This document shows positions 1 to 8,929 of a stretch of DNA of 38,814 bases, piece by piece. Numbering within the stretch: the stretch's first letter is position 1; each line of letters starts with the position of its first letter. Position numbers and translations under genes: made by a program. Origin of the DNA: Clostridia bacterium. GTDB taxonomy: Bacteria > Bacillota > Clostridia > Oscillospirales > CAG-272. The stretch lies in contig JAFQFS010000047.1 of assembly GCA_017398585.1 (NCBI GenBank), forward strand, positions 1-38,814, in the 5' to 3' direction. The notes beneath the pieces were generated by a model. It was not told where the DNA came from. It saw only the letters and a list, made by a program, of their open reading frames with translations, and did not search any database.

Positions 1-51
1 ATTATATCATATAATACTACACAAATCAAGCATATATTTCTATCACCGTAT

Positions 52-108
52 AGAAGTTTTTGAAAAAGGGTGTGGGGAAAAACTTTTTCCAAAAAGTTTT
101 TCCCCACA
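52..108. repeat. Hairpin repeat copy A, downstream of thiN
   Basis: A perfect 18-bp inverted repeat (71-88 against 91-108, two-base loop) has the family form TGTGGGGAAAAACTTTTT. It is preceded by the family prefix AGTTTTTGAAAAAGGG (from 54). It lies 5 bases past the thiN stop, so it could terminate the long leftward operon. Bases 1-51 show nothing recognisable. Confidence 0.85.
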
Positions 109-113
109 GAACT

Positions 114-752
114 TTATTTCTTACTCATTACCAAAATCGCCACGCCGTCCACGCGGACCGTCGCGTATTCGCCGACGACTTCGTTGCTCACCGCGTACGG
201 CATCTGACGTACCAGACGCACACAGTCGAGCGGATATTTGCAGCCCGTCAGCGTGACAATGCAGCTGTCCAGCGCAAACACGGAGAAATATCCTCCGTCA
301 TCCGGCACCGTTACCGTTTCGTCGAGAAGCACCTGCACGGTGTTCTCGCCGTCCGTCAGTTTCACGCGGATTCCCTCTCTGCGCAGTCCCTCAAGGTACA
401 GCACGTTCGAAAGCGAATGGTCGATACGTCCGCCCGTGCCGCCGATGATCGTTATGTACCGGCAGCCGTGTTCCTTTGCGTATTCGCACGCGAGCATCGT
501 GTCGGTCACATCCTTTTCGCACGCCACGCGGAGAACGTTCATCCCCGTCGGAAGTGCGTCGCGGTACGAGTCAAAGTCGCCCATCGTGATGTCCGGCGTG
601 ATGCCGAGCTTCTTCGCCGTCGCGTAGCCGCTGTCCGCCGCAATGGTCAGATCTACGTCCACGGGAAGTACCCGGCGCACGGTATCCACGTTGCAGTAGC
701 CGCCCGTGATCACCAGCGCCGTCTTCGGAATCAGGTCATTCGTCTTTTCCAT
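114..752 (-). CDS. thiN: Thiamine diphosphokinase
   Basis: Transfers a pyrophosphate group from ATP to thiamine, giving thiamine diphosphate; cytoplasmic. The 212-residue protein matches the family's usual length. It shows the N-terminal kinase motif ADSGYATAKKLGI followed by PDITMGDFDS (Asp-rich metal/ATP site), then IIGGTGGRIDHSLSN, the second conserved block. The C-terminal beta-rich thiamine-binding part ends normally. The start is supported by AAAGGAG about 10 bases upstream. It overlaps the end of rsgA by 22 bp, so the two are probably translationally coupled. In Bacillus rpe sits between rsgA and thiN; here it is missing. No TPP riboswitch is seen near this gene. Confidence 0.93.
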   Translation of the reverse strand: MEKTNDLIPKTALVITGGYCNVDTVRRVLPVDVDLTIAADSGYATAKKLGITPDITMGDFDSYRDALPTGMNVLRVACEKDVTDTMLACEYAKEHGCRYITIIGGTGGRIDHSLSNVLYLEGLRREGIRVKLTDGENTVQVLLDETVTVPDDGGYFSVFALDSCIVTLTGCKYPLDCVRLVRQMPYAVSNEVVGEYATVRVDGVAILVMSKK

Positions 753-1810
753 TCGGGAACACTCCTTTGCTCATCATAGATCCGCACATAACTGTCGTGA
801 CGGGACGGTGCGACCCGTCCTTCGTTCATCTTCGCGATCACCGCGCACCCTTCTTCCTTCCGGTGCGTACACTTCGTATACCGGCATTCACCGAGACATT
901 CCTCGAATTCACGGAAACTCGCCGCCAGTTCGTCGTACGGGAAAAAGTTGAACCGCGTGAAGTCAAGCATGGAAAAGCCAGGTGTGTCGGCAAGCCAGAA
1001 TCTTCCGCCCGACGCCGTTTCCAGCGGATAAATTTCCACGTGACGGGTCGTATGCCGTCCGCGCTCCGTTTTGCGGCTGACCCCGCCCGTCTTGAGCTGA
1101 AGATCGGGGAACAGCGCGGTCATCAGCGTGGATTTTCCGCCGCCGGATACGCCCGCGAATGCACCGCTGATGTGCGTTTTCCCGTTCGACGGCGCCGTAA
1201 TCTCTGCAACGTACGCTGCAAGAGCGTCCATGCCGTCGCCGCGTTCCGCGCTTACCGGAAAAACGGTGTATCCAGCCGTCCGGTAAATATCGGTCAGCTT
1301 CGCGGAGGATTCTCCGTCAAGGTCGGATTTGTTCACGATGATCACCGTTTCGATCCCGTAGTTTTCCGCAATGACGGTCAGCTTGTCCGCCGTCAGAAGG
1401 TCCGGTGCGGGTGATGCCGCCGGAATCACGGCGAACAGATAGTCAAGATTCGCGGTTGGCGGCCGGATCAGCAGATTCCGGCGCGGCAGAATTTCGTCAA
1501 TGACGAAATCCACGCGCACATCCTGCTTTTTTCCGCCACCGGCTTTGGAACCGGCTCCGCCGCGGGATTTTTTCGTGTCTTTTGCGCCGTCTTCCCCTTC
1601 GGGAACGAACCAGTCCTCGTTCGCATTTCCGTCCACCGGCTCGATCCGTACCTCATCCCCCACGGTAGGGGTGATGTGGTTCTGCCGGAAAATGCCGCGC
1701 GCACGGCAGAGCACTTCGTCCGAGACGATCCCGGAGTCCGTGTCGATCGTCCGTACTCCGTACAGTCCGCCGACACCGCGGGTGATAATGCCAAATTTTG
1801 TTTCTTTCAT
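731..1810 (-). CDS. rsgA: Ribosome small-subunit-dependent GTPase A
   Basis: Late 30S assembly GTPase with circularly permuted G motifs. An N-terminal OB-fold (about residues 1-120) is followed by NKSD (160-163), the P-loop GVSGGGKST (220-228) and DTPG (275-278). The C-terminal zinc knuckle has Cys305, Cys314, His316 and Cys322. At 359 residues it is longer than the usual 290-300. The excess is mainly a Gly/Lys-rich insert at about 66-97 inside the OB domain. Only a weak AAGG Shine-Dalgarno is visible before the ATG, 21 bases after the prkC stop. It sits in the conserved order prpC-prkC-rsgA-thiN. Confidence 0.95.
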   Translation of the reverse strand: MKETKFGIITRGVGGLYGVRTIDTDSGIVSDEVLCRARGIFRQNHITPTVGDEVRIEPVDGNANEDWFVPEGEDGAKDTKKSRGGAGSKAGGGKKQDVRVDFVIDEILPRRNLLIRPPTANLDYLFAVIPAASPAPDLLTADKLTVIAENYGIETVIIVNKSDLDGESSAKLTDIYRTAGYTVFPVSAERGDGMDALAAYVAEITAPSNGKTHISGAFAGVSGGGKSTLMTALFPDLQLKTGGVSRKTERGRHTTRHVEIYPLETASGGRFWLADTPGFSMLDFTRFNFFPYDELAASFREFEECLGECRYTKCTHRKEEGCAVIAKMNEGRVAPSRHDSYVRIYDEQRSVPEWKRRMT

Positions 1811-1831
1811 ATTGTTCTCATGCCTTAAGGA

Positions 1832-3763
1832 TCACGGACGGATGAAGCCGCCGCCCGGGACATCGTAATCGTCCCACCACCAGTCGTCTTCCTCCGCGCT
1901 GTCATCCTCGCCGGTATCCCATCCGGTATCGTCGGTGTTGTCGTCTGTCGACGAATCGTCTGTCCAGGTATCACCGCTGCTGTCCGTGGTGGTATTATCG
2001 GTCCATGTGTTTTCCGGTTCCGTCGTCGTTTCCGGCGGTTTCCACTTCATGTCTTCCTCGGTCGGGATGGAGGTTCCGTCTCCCGCATAGGAAGGTCCGC
2101 CGCTGACGGTGAAGTCGATCGCGGAATACTTCGGAACTTCCTTCCACGCTTCCACACTCTGTTCAAATACCGTACCGGCTGTCCGCCAGTTTTTCACATA
2201 CGTAACTTTTCCGACGGTCAGATCGTGTTCCATCAGTGTGATAAGTGCACGCGCTTCACTGAGTTCCTTGAAATCCGGAACACTGACATTGACCGTGTCG
2301 CTGCCGTGGCTGACATAAATGGTAACAAGGTCATCCTCGTTCAGCACAGTTCCCGCTTCCGGTTCCGTACGGATGACATAACCGACCGTATACACTTCGC
2401 TCGTCACATTTTCCACTTTGACTGTCAGCCCGATCTTGCGAAGTTCACTTTCCACCTCACGGTAATCGCGGACCGTGTAGTCCTCGAGCGTAATGGTGCG
2501 CGGTCCCTGGCTGACGGTGAGCTGCATCTCGCATTCCTGCTTGCCGGGAAGAACCTTGCGTTTTTCTTCCGCGATCGGTTCCTGATCCATGATCTTACCG
2601 ACCTCCACCGTATCGCTGTACGTGTACGTGATCACGGGAGGAGTATAGTATTCGCTGTCCGCAAACCATTTCGCCAGTTCTTCCGTGTACAGGGATCCTA
2701 CAAAATCGGGAATGCGCACTTCCTCGTAATCGTTCATGGAACTGTTGAGGAACAGGCGGTCGATCATATAATAACCGGACACGCCCGCCACGATCAGGAA
2801 CGCCAGAGTGACGCCCATGATGATCGGGAACATGGAATGGCTGGTCTTTTTCTTCGGCTTCGCGGCGGCAGCGGTCGTTTTCTGCTTTTTCTTGGACGCC
2901 TTGTTTTCCTTGAAAATAATCTTCGGATTTTCGCGGAGCTTCAGGAGGTGATTCAGCATCTCCTCTGCGCTCTGATAGCGTGCTTCCGGATCCTTTTCCA
3001 TTGCGCGGCTGATAATCTGTTCCAGCCCCACGGGAATATTCGGGTTGACTTCACGCGGCGGCAGCGCGGTATCGTTGACGTGCATGAGCGCTACCGAGAC
3101 AGGCGTTTCTGCCGAAAACGGCAGAGACCCGGTCGCCATTTCGTACATCATAACCCCGAGAGCGTACAGGTCGCTTCTCGCATCGGTGGGTTCGCCGCTG
3201 ACCTGCTCGGGGCTGATGTAGTAAACCGTTCCGATCGCCTTGTCGGTCATGGTAACGGTTTCCGCGTTCGGGATCTTGGCAATGCCGAAGTCCATCACCT
3301 TAATCACGCCGTTTTTCAGAAGCATGATGTTCTGCGGCTTGATATCGCGGTGGACGATCCCTTTTTTGTGCGCGTGATCCAGCGCACGGAGGATCTGCGT
3401 GGTGTAGCTGATAATCTCCCGCAGGTTGAGGACCTCGCGGTGCTGCATGTAGTTTTTGAGAGTGATGCCCTCAACGTACTCCATGACAATATATTTTATA
3501 TTCCGACGTACGGACGCATCGTGAATCTCCACGATGTTCTGGTGTGCGAGCATGGCAACCGCCTGATACTCGTGCGTGAACCGCTGAACCGCCTGTTCAT
3601 CCGCGGAGATCTCGTCCTTGAGGATTTTGATCGCCACCGTCCGGCGCATCAGCAAATCGGTCGCCTTGAAGACGACCGCCATCCCGCCGATCCCGACAAT
3701 GCGTTCCACGCGGTAGCGGTTATCGAACACCAGTCCGACGTATTTTTCGTAGATATCCATCAT
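1832..3763 (-). CDS. prkC: Membrane Ser/Thr protein kinase with PASTA domains
   Basis: Hanks-type kinase that senses muropeptides/lipid II in Firmicutes and phosphorylates cytoplasmic targets. The kinase domain (about 17-275) has the glycine loop GIGGMAV, Lys46, HRDIKPQN with catalytic Asp140, DFG 158-160 and GTVYYISPEQ. A Lys-rich linker leads to one membrane helix (about 311-335). Outside are about three PASTA repeats (about 349-560), then an unusual acidic, Thr/Asp- and Trp-rich tail ending WWWDDYDVPGGGFIRP. AGGAG precedes the ATG by 9 bases. The partner phosphatase prpC is immediately upstream. It could equally be named pknB. Confidence 0.95.
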   Translation of the reverse strand: MMDIYEKYVGLVFDNRYRVERIVGIGGMAVVFKATDLLMRRTVAIKILKDEISADEQAVQRFTHEYQAVAMLAHQNIVEIHDASVRRNIKYIVMEYVEGITLKNYMQHREVLNLREIISYTTQILRALDHAHKKGIVHRDIKPQNIMLLKNGVIKVMDFGIAKIPNAETVTMTDKAIGTVYYISPEQVSGEPTDARSDLYALGVMMYEMATGSLPFSAETPVSVALMHVNDTALPPREVNPNIPVGLEQIISRAMEKDPEARYQSAEEMLNHLLKLRENPKIIFKENKASKKKQKTTAAAAKPKKKTSHSMFPIIMGVTLAFLIVAGVSGYYMIDRLFLNSSMNDYEEVRIPDFVGSLYTEELAKWFADSEYYTPPVITYTYSDTVEVGKIMDQEPIAEEKRKVLPGKQECEMQLTVSQGPRTITLEDYTVRDYREVESELRKIGLTVKVENVTSEVYTVGYVIRTEPEAGTVLNEDDLVTIYVSHGSDTVNVSVPDFKELSEARALITLMEHDLTVGKVTYVKNWRTAGTVFEQSVEAWKEVPKYSAIDFTVSGGPSYAGDGTSIPTEEDMKWKPPETTTEPENTWTDNTTTDSSGDTWTDDSSTDDNTDDTGWDTGEDDSAEEDDWWWDDYDVPGGGFIRP

Positions 3764-3847
3764 TACAGTTGACTCCTGGTCTGTTGTTTTGGTTTTCCTT
3801 GGGGGAACACGTTCCGGAAAAGAAGGCGTCCCCGGGAATCACCCTCC

Positions 3848-4603
3848 TCAGATTGAAAGGATGACAGCGGTAATGTTATCCAGCCCGCCGCGGCTGTTTG
3901 CACACTCGATCAGCGCTTCGCATGCCGATTCAGCGGTGCCGTTTTTTCCGATTTCCTTGACCATATCGCGGATCTCTTCCGGTTCCACGTGGTTGGTCAG
4001 ACCGTCCGAACAGAGCACAGCATATGTACCGGGCTTCATTTCGCCGATAAACAGGTCTGCGTCAACGGTTTTGCCCGTACCGACCGCACGGGTGATCATA
4101 TTCTTCATTTTGGAATGCTTTGCATCTTCGGGGGAAAGGGTACCGAAGTCGACCAGCGCCTGCACGTAAGAATGGTCGTGTGTCACCTGTTCAATCTCGC
4201 CGTCCGCGCTCAGGTAGAGTCTGCTGTCCCCGACATTCACGATATAGCCCTTTTCGCCCACAACAAGGCAGGCAACGAGCGTCGTTCCCATACCAGCCAG
4301 AGACGCGTCCCCGGACGCCGTCTTGTACACCGCACGGTTCGCCGCCGTCACGGCAGCGGAAAGGCAGTCTAAAATATCTTCTTCACTCTCGCCGAAAAAG
4401 GACGGATGCTCATGTTCGTATTTGTCCAGCTCCGCCATGAAGACCTCCACGGCAACACGGCTTGCGACGTTCCCGCCGTTTGCACCGCCCATACCGTCGC
4501 ATACCACAGCGGCAAGCACATCGTAAGAGTATTTCCGGATGGCAAAGTCATCCTGATTCATCTCACGTCTTCGGCCGACATCGGTTTTTCCATAAAATAA
4601 CAT
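3848..4603 (-). CDS. prpC: PP2C-family Ser/Thr protein phosphatase
   Basis: Metal-dependent phosphatase that reverses PrkC phosphorylation; cytoplasmic. PP2C motifs are present in order: TDVGRRREMNQD near the N-terminus, VCDGMGGANGG (metal-binding Asp and Gly), NVGDSRLYL, LCSDGLTNHV and GGLDNITAVI at the C-terminus. An upstream in-frame ATG exists at 4612, but GAGGA sits 8 bases before the ATG at 4603. Starting there gives 251 residues with the typical short lead-in to TDxGxxRxxNQD. 84 bases separate it from prkC. Confidence 0.94.
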   Translation of the reverse strand: MLFYGKTDVGRRREMNQDDFAIRKYSYDVLAAVVCDGMGGANGGNVASRVAVEVFMAELDKYEHEHPSFFGESEEDILDCLSAAVTAANRAVYKTASGDASLAGMGTTLVACLVVGEKGYIVNVGDSRLYLSADGEIEQVTHDHSYVQALVDFGTLSPEDAKHSKMKNMITRAVGTGKTVDADLFIGEMKPGTYAVLCSDGLTNHVEPEEIRDMVKEIGKNGTAESACEALIECANSRGGLDNITAVILSI

Positions 4604-4612
4604 AGGACACAT

Positions 4613-4743
4613 CCTCGAATTCTCGAATGAAATTCAATTTATTTTGATGTTATTTGCGCAATATAATTCATTGTACCGCAAATATCTGGATATTTCTATA
4701 GGATTTCTTGAATATTTTACTTTTGTATCTTTTTTTCTGCAGT
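4613..4743 (-). other. AT-rich gap, possible promoter for prpC-prkC-rsgA-thiN
   Basis: 131 bases between the rlmN stop and prpC. The sequence is much more AT-rich than its neighbours. On the minus strand a TACAAT hexamer is present but without a convincing -35 partner, so a promoter is only a guess. The T-run at 4729-4736 reads as A on the minus strand and does not act as a leftward terminator. Confidence 0.3.
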
Positions 4744-5787
4744 TTATGCCTGTTCGGCGGCCAGCTTCTGCAGTCTGAGCTGTCCGCAGGACGCGTTGAT
4801 ATCCGAACCGAGACGCCGACGGATCGTCGCGCCGACTCCGTTCCGGTTCAGTTCCTCCGCAAATTCCTTCGCACGCTGACGTCCGGGCGCGGAAAGTCCG
4901 GTTTCCGCCACCTCGTTGAGCATGATGAGGTTGACGTGCGCGGTTGCACGCATGCCGCTGCGGATGACTTTTGCCAGCCGTACGGCATCTTCCTTTGCGT
5001 CATTTTTGCCGGAGATAAGGGTATATTCGAACGACACGCGCCGTCCGGTAGTTTCAAAGTAGGTGCGGCACGCCTTCATCAGCTCCGCAATGTTGTATTT
5101 ACGGTTGATCGGCATGAGAGCACTTCTGGTTTCGTCGTCCGACGCATGGAGCGATACGGACAGTGTAACCGGCAGCCCCTCTTTCGCGAGGTCGTAGATG
5201 CGCGGCACAACGCCGCAGGTGGACAAAGAAATGTGGCGCAGCCCGATGCCGAGACCCCGTTCATCCGAAACGAGACGAAGGAAACGCACGGTGTTGTCGT
5301 AGTTGTCGAGCGGCTCGCCGATGCCCATCATGACGATGCCGTCGACACGTTCGCCGGTGTCTCGGGAAGCAAGTGCCGCCTGTCCGAGAATCTCGGACGC
5401 GGTGAGGTTGCGCACCCGTCCGTTCAGGGTGGATGCGCAGAACTTGCAGCCCATTGCGCATCCCGCCTGGGACGATACGCAGAGGCTGGTACCGTGTTCG
5501 TACTTCATGAAAACCGACTCGACACATTCCCCGTCCTCCAGTGAGAACAGGTACTTGACTGTTCCGTCGATCTGCGAAACGAGCTTGCGTTCAATGGACG
5601 GCAGACGGTAATCCGCTTCGGTTTTAAGTGCGTCGCGGAATTTCTTCGAAAGGTTCGTCATTTCGTCAATCGCCGCGCCGCGCGACATCCACGTAAAGAG
5701 CTGTGCCGCCCGGTATTCCGGTTCCCCGATGGACTTCACAAATCCCTTGAGTTCGTCCACTGTCATCGACATGATATCTGTTGCCAT
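4744..5787 (-). CDS. rlmN: Dual-specificity 23S rRNA/tRNA adenine-C2 methyltransferase (radical SAM)
   Basis: Methylates C2 of A2503 in 23S rRNA and A37 of some tRNAs. The 347-residue protein has the expected length. It shows the radical SAM CxxxCxxC as Cys110, Cys114 and Cys117 in AGCAMGCKFC, then GMGEPLDN, and GSDINASCGQLR with the methyl-carrying Cys334. No Shine-Dalgarno is visible before the ATG at 5787. The first 9 upstream bases abut repeat copy B. In-frame ATGs at 5772 and 5766 lack one too, so the exact start is uncertain. It follows rsmB in the operon with repeat B between them. Confidence 0.94.
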   Translation of the reverse strand: MATDIMSMTVDELKGFVKSIGEPEYRAAQLFTWMSRGAAIDEMTNLSKKFRDALKTEADYRLPSIERKLVSQIDGTVKYLFSLEDGECVESVFMKYEHGTSLCVSSQAGCAMGCKFCASTLNGRVRNLTASEILGQAALASRDTGERVDGIVMMGIGEPLDNYDNTVRFLRLVSDERGLGIGLRHISLSTCGVVPRIYDLAKEGLPVTLSVSLHASDDETRSALMPINRKYNIAELMKACRTYFETTGRRVSFEYTLISGKNDAKEDAVRLAKVIRSGMRATAHVNLIMLNEVAETGLSAPGRQRAKEFAEELNRNGVGATIRRRLGSDINASCGQLRLQKLAAEQA

Positions 5788-5795
5788 GATGTTTC

Positions 5796-5852
5796 GCGGG
5801 GAAAAACTTTTTGAAAAAAGTTTTTCCCCGCACCCCTTTTCAAAAACTTTTA
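5796..5852. repeat. Hairpin repeat copy B, between rsmB and rlmN
   Basis: A perfect 17-bp inverted repeat (5796-5812 against 5815-5831) of type GCGGGGAAAAACTTTTT is followed by the family tail CCCCTTTTCAAAAACTTTT. Further right (5867-5890), AAAGTTGGGTGCGGATTTAG is a degraded copy of the family's inner arm AAAGTnnGTGCAGATTTGA. It separates rsmB from rlmN and replaces the expected ribosome-binding region of rlmN. Confidence 0.8.
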
Positions 5853-5924
5853 AGCGATATGGATAGATAAAGTTGGGTGCGGATTTAGGAATAACTGATC
5901 CCTTCTGCAGCTGACAGAATTATG

Positions 5925-7214
5925 TTATTTCTTCTTCATGACCGCGCAGAAGAATCCGTCGCAGCCGTCACGGTGAGGCCAGAACGTACGCATGCTTTCC
6001 GACGCAAATTCCGGATGTTCTCTGAGGAACTTTTCCACAACCTCCTCGTTCTCCGCCCGGTTGATCGTGCAGGTGGAGTAAACAAGCACTCCGCCGTTCT
6101 TCACGTAAGCCGCCGCTCCGCAGAGCACCGGATACTGGATCTCCGGCAGACGTCCGACAGCCGCCAGATCCTTGTAGCGGATATCCGGCTTCTTTGCAAT
6201 GACACCAAGTCCAGAGCACGGTGCGTCACATAATACGCGGTCCGCCTTACCGACAAGTGCCTCATCCGGCTCACGCGCGTCACGACATCCCGTTTCGATG
6301 ATAGTGATGCCGAGTTTTTCCGCCCCCGATTTAATCAGGGACAGCTTGTTTTTGTGTAAATCGAAGGAATACAGCGTCCCGCGGTTCCCCATGTCAATCG
6401 CCATTGAGAAACTCTTTCCGCCGGGACACGCGCACGTGTCCACAACCGTTTCCCCCGGATTCGCACCGACCGCCGACGACGTGATCCGCGACGCTTCGTC
6501 CTGTACGAACCAAAGTCCTTCTTCAATACCCGACTTCGCCGCTTCATCTAAAGACGGCACCTTCACGATGTCCGGCGCAACCTGCGAAATCACCCCGCCG
6601 GTCTTCGACGCCGCTTCTTCCGCGGTCAGCTTCAGCCGGTTCACACGGAGGGAAATGTGCGGCTCACGGTTCATCGCCTCAAGCAGTGCCTCGATCTCGT
6701 CCCCTGCCGATTGGTACAGCAACTCACACAGTTCGCGCGGAACCGAATACGCTACGGAGAGATACTCCATAAAATCCTTCTTCCGCTCGGGCAGATCGTA
6801 TTGCTTCCCGTCCCGCAGGAACGAGCGCAGGATAGCATTTACAAATCCCGTCGAACGCTTTGCCACCAGTCCGGCGGATTCCCCGACGGCAGCGTGTTCC
6901 GGGATGCGGTCCATCCAGAGGAGCTGGTAAATACCCATCCGTAGCGCACAGCGCACGTCCGGATCCAGCTGATTTGCCGGAAGACGGGAATATTTCCCGA
7001 TGATGTAGTCGAGCGTGATCCGCCGCTCCGTCACACCGTAGACCAGTCTGGTATAAAGTCCGCGGTCGGCACCGTCGAGAGAGCCTGCGACCAAGGCGGA
7101 GTTCACCTCCAGATTTGAGTATCGTCCGTCACGCTCCAGCGCGATGAGGGACTCAAGCGCCAGAGAACGTGCGGTCTTTTTCTTTGTATTGTTTGTCGTT
7201 TTATTCATAGTCAT
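5925..7214 (-). CDS. rsmB: 16S rRNA cytosine-967 C5-methyltransferase
   Basis: SAM-dependent rRNA methyltransferase. An N-terminal NusB-like helical domain (about 10-140) is followed by the catalytic Rossmann domain. The SAM loop is DTCACPGGKS (259-268). DAPCSGLG carries Cys333 and STCTI carries Cys382, the two cysteines of the m5C mechanism. 429 residues is normal length. Starts at 7214 or 7208 (Met3) are both possible. No clear Shine-Dalgarno is seen, and the gene begins 10 bases after the upstream stop, which suggests translational coupling. Confidence 0.93.
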   Translation of the reverse strand: MTMNKTTNNTKKKTARSLALESLIALERDGRYSNLEVNSALVAGSLDGADRGLYTRLVYGVTERRITLDYIIGKYSRLPANQLDPDVRCALRMGIYQLLWMDRIPEHAAVGESAGLVAKRSTGFVNAILRSFLRDGKQYDLPERKKDFMEYLSVAYSVPRELCELLYQSAGDEIEALLEAMNREPHISLRVNRLKLTAEEAASKTGGVISQVAPDIVKVPSLDEAAKSGIEEGLWFVQDEASRITSSAVGANPGETVVDTCACPGGKSFSMAIDMGNRGTLYSFDLHKNKLSLIKSGAEKLGITIIETGCRDAREPDEALVGKADRVLCDAPCSGLGVIAKKPDIRYKDLAAVGRLPEIQYPVLCGAAAYVKNGGVLVYSTCTINRAENEEVVEKFLREHPEFASESMRTFWPHRDGCDGFFCAVMKKK

Positions 7215-7224
7215 TTACGGGAAT

Positions 7225-7917
7225 TCAGTCCCGTCTGGATCGGTTGACGATGGTCAGCAGCCGCAGCAGGTTTCCGATCGCCACCGCAAGCGCGGCAACG
7301 TAGGTCAGCGCAGCGGCGGTCAGCACCTGTTTGGCGGCGGACAGCCCTTCGTCCGTCATATAGCCGGAATCCGCAAGAGCCTTTACGGCACGACGGCTCG
7401 CGTCAAATTCGACGGGCAGCGTGATGAGCTGGAACACGACGGATACACCGAAGCAGATCACGCCGAGATACGCCAGCGATTCAAAGGAAAGCGCCAGTCC
7501 GAGAAGCACGAGCGGCATCGCGAGATTGGATCCGATGTTCGTGATCGGAATGATCGCCGCACGCAGCTTGATCGGTCCGTAATTCTGCGCGTACTGTGCG
7601 GCATGTCCGGCTTCGTGCGCGGCAACGCCGACGGCGGCGGCCGTCCGGACGTCATACACCGTATCGGACAGACGGATGGAATTCGAACGCGGGTCGTAAT
7701 GGTCGGTCAGCTGTCCGCCGACTTTCCCGATCCCGACATTTCCGATGCCGTATCCCTGTAAAACGAGCCGCGCGGCATCCGCGCCGGTCATCACCGAGGG
7801 AACCCGGCTGTATTTCGCAAAGGTCGATTTCACATTATGCTGTGCCCACATCGCCAGAATCAGCGCAGGAAGCACGTAGACAATGTACGACCAGTCAAAT
7901 CCATAGAAGTAGGGCAT
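7225..7917 (-). CDS. Membrane zinc metallopeptidase, YugP family
   Basis: Integral-membrane putative peptidase of 230 residues. An N-terminal hydrophobic segment (about 8-24) is followed by a soluble part with the zincin motif HEAGHAAQYAQN. The C-terminal half has several hydrophobic helices (PITNIGSNLAMPLVLLG and following). AGAGGT lies 7 bases before the ATG. It is placed between fmt and rsmB, a position it also occupies in other Clostridia as far as I recall. Substrate unknown. The family name is secure, function is not. Confidence 0.85.
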   Translation of the reverse strand: MPYFYGFDWSYIVYVLPALILAMWAQHNVKSTFAKYSRVPSVMTGADAARLVLQGYGIGNVGIGKVGGQLTDHYDPRSNSIRLSDTVYDVRTAAAVGVAAHEAGHAAQYAQNYGPIKLRAAIIPITNIGSNLAMPLVLLGLALSFESLAYLGVICFGVSVVFQLITLPVEFDASRRAVKALADSGYMTDEGLSAAKQVLTAAALTYVAALAVAIGNLLRLLTIVNRSRRD

Positions 7918-7950
7918 GAAATGTACCTCTTATTTTCGTATATTCTGTTT

Positions 7951-8895
7951 TTATTCGTATTTGAGGAGGTCTCCCGCAGAGATCTTTCTGCCGCGGATGT
8001 AGTCTGCGGCGGGCATGGGCTTCTTCCCTTCCGGAACCACGCCGGTCACGTTCAGAACGCCGCCTCCACAGGCGATTTTGATTTTGCCGCCGTCCACGGA
8101 CAGCACGGTACCGGGTTCCGCGTCCGACTCTTCAGCGCCCGGAACCTCCGCAGACGTAAACTTAAGCAGTTTTCCGTCCGGCGTGCGGGTCATGGCATAC
8201 GGCATCGGGGACAGACCGCGGATCTGGTTGAACACCTCACGCGGAGACTTCGTAAAGTCGATCACACTGTCCTCCTTCGTGATCTTTGCGGCGTAGTTTG
8301 CGCCATCGTCCGGCTGTTTTTCACGGGTGATCGTCCCGTCGTTCATCCGGTCGATCGTCATACACATCGCTTCGCCCGCGAGAACCGCGAGTTTGTCGTG
8401 GAGCGTGCCAAAGTTATCTTCGTCCGTGATGGGACATTCGAGTTTGAGGATCATGTCACCCGTGTCGATCCCGTCGTCCATGTACATCGACGTGATACCT
8501 GTGACGGTCTCACCTTCGATGATGGCACGCTGGATCGGCGCGGCACCGCGGTACTTCGGCAGAAGCGAACCGTGCGCATTGACACAGCCGTATTTCGGAT
8601 ATTCCAGCACATACGGAGGCAGGATCTTGCCGTACGCAACGACAATAATCAGGTCGGGATCGAGTTCCTTCAGCGTTTCTTCGAACGCACCGTCCTTCAG
8701 CGTCTGCGGCTGCCAGACCGGAATGCCGTGTTCTTCCGCGAATACCTTGACCGGCGGGGCGATCATCTTCATGCCGCGTCCCTTCGGCTTATCCGTCTGG
8801 GTCACGGCGCCGATCACTTCCACGCCTTCCTTTTCGTATACTGCCCGCAGGCATTCCGCCGCGAGATCCGGCGTTCCCATAAACAACACTCTCAT
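7951..8895 (-). CDS. fmt: Methionyl-tRNA formyltransferase
   Basis: Formylates Met-tRNAfMet with 10-formyl-THF. The protein starts MRVLFMGTPDLAAECL, the canonical N-terminus. It carries NAHGSLLPKYRGAAPIQ (catalytic Asn-x-His block), then DDGIDTGDMI with the catalytic Asp. The open frame reaches back to 9027, but that extension is Arg/Thr-rich and overlaps def. The ATG at 8895 is preceded by GGAGGT 7 bases upstream and gives 314 residues, the family length. It follows def with a 34-base gap. Confidence 0.96.
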   Translation of the reverse strand: MRVLFMGTPDLAAECLRAVYEKEGVEVIGAVTQTDKPKGRGMKMIAPPVKVFAEEHGIPVWQPQTLKDGAFEETLKELDPDLIIVVAYGKILPPYVLEYPKYGCVNAHGSLLPKYRGAAPIQRAIIEGETVTGITSMYMDDGIDTGDMILKLECPITDEDNFGTLHDKLAVLAGEAMCMTIDRMNDGTITREKQPDDGANYAAKITKEDSVIDFTKSPREVFNQIRGLSPMPYAMTRTPDGKLLKFTSAEVPGAEESDAEPGTVLSVDGGKIKIACGGGVLNVTGVVPEGKKPMPAADYIRGRKISAGDLLKYE

Positions 8896-8929
8896 TCCAC
8901 AGCACCTCCGTTGTTTTGTCGTTCTCTGA

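Noticed and set aside
1-113. TPP riboswitch linked to thiN
   Set aside because: No THI-box conserved core found, and thiN is at the end of a long housekeeping operon.
2225-3772. 515-residue plus-strand open frame opposite prkC
   Set aside because: It is antisense to a clear kinase gene; its composition (His/Arg/Asp-rich) is that of a reverse-frame shadow, with no Shine-Dalgarno or family motifs.
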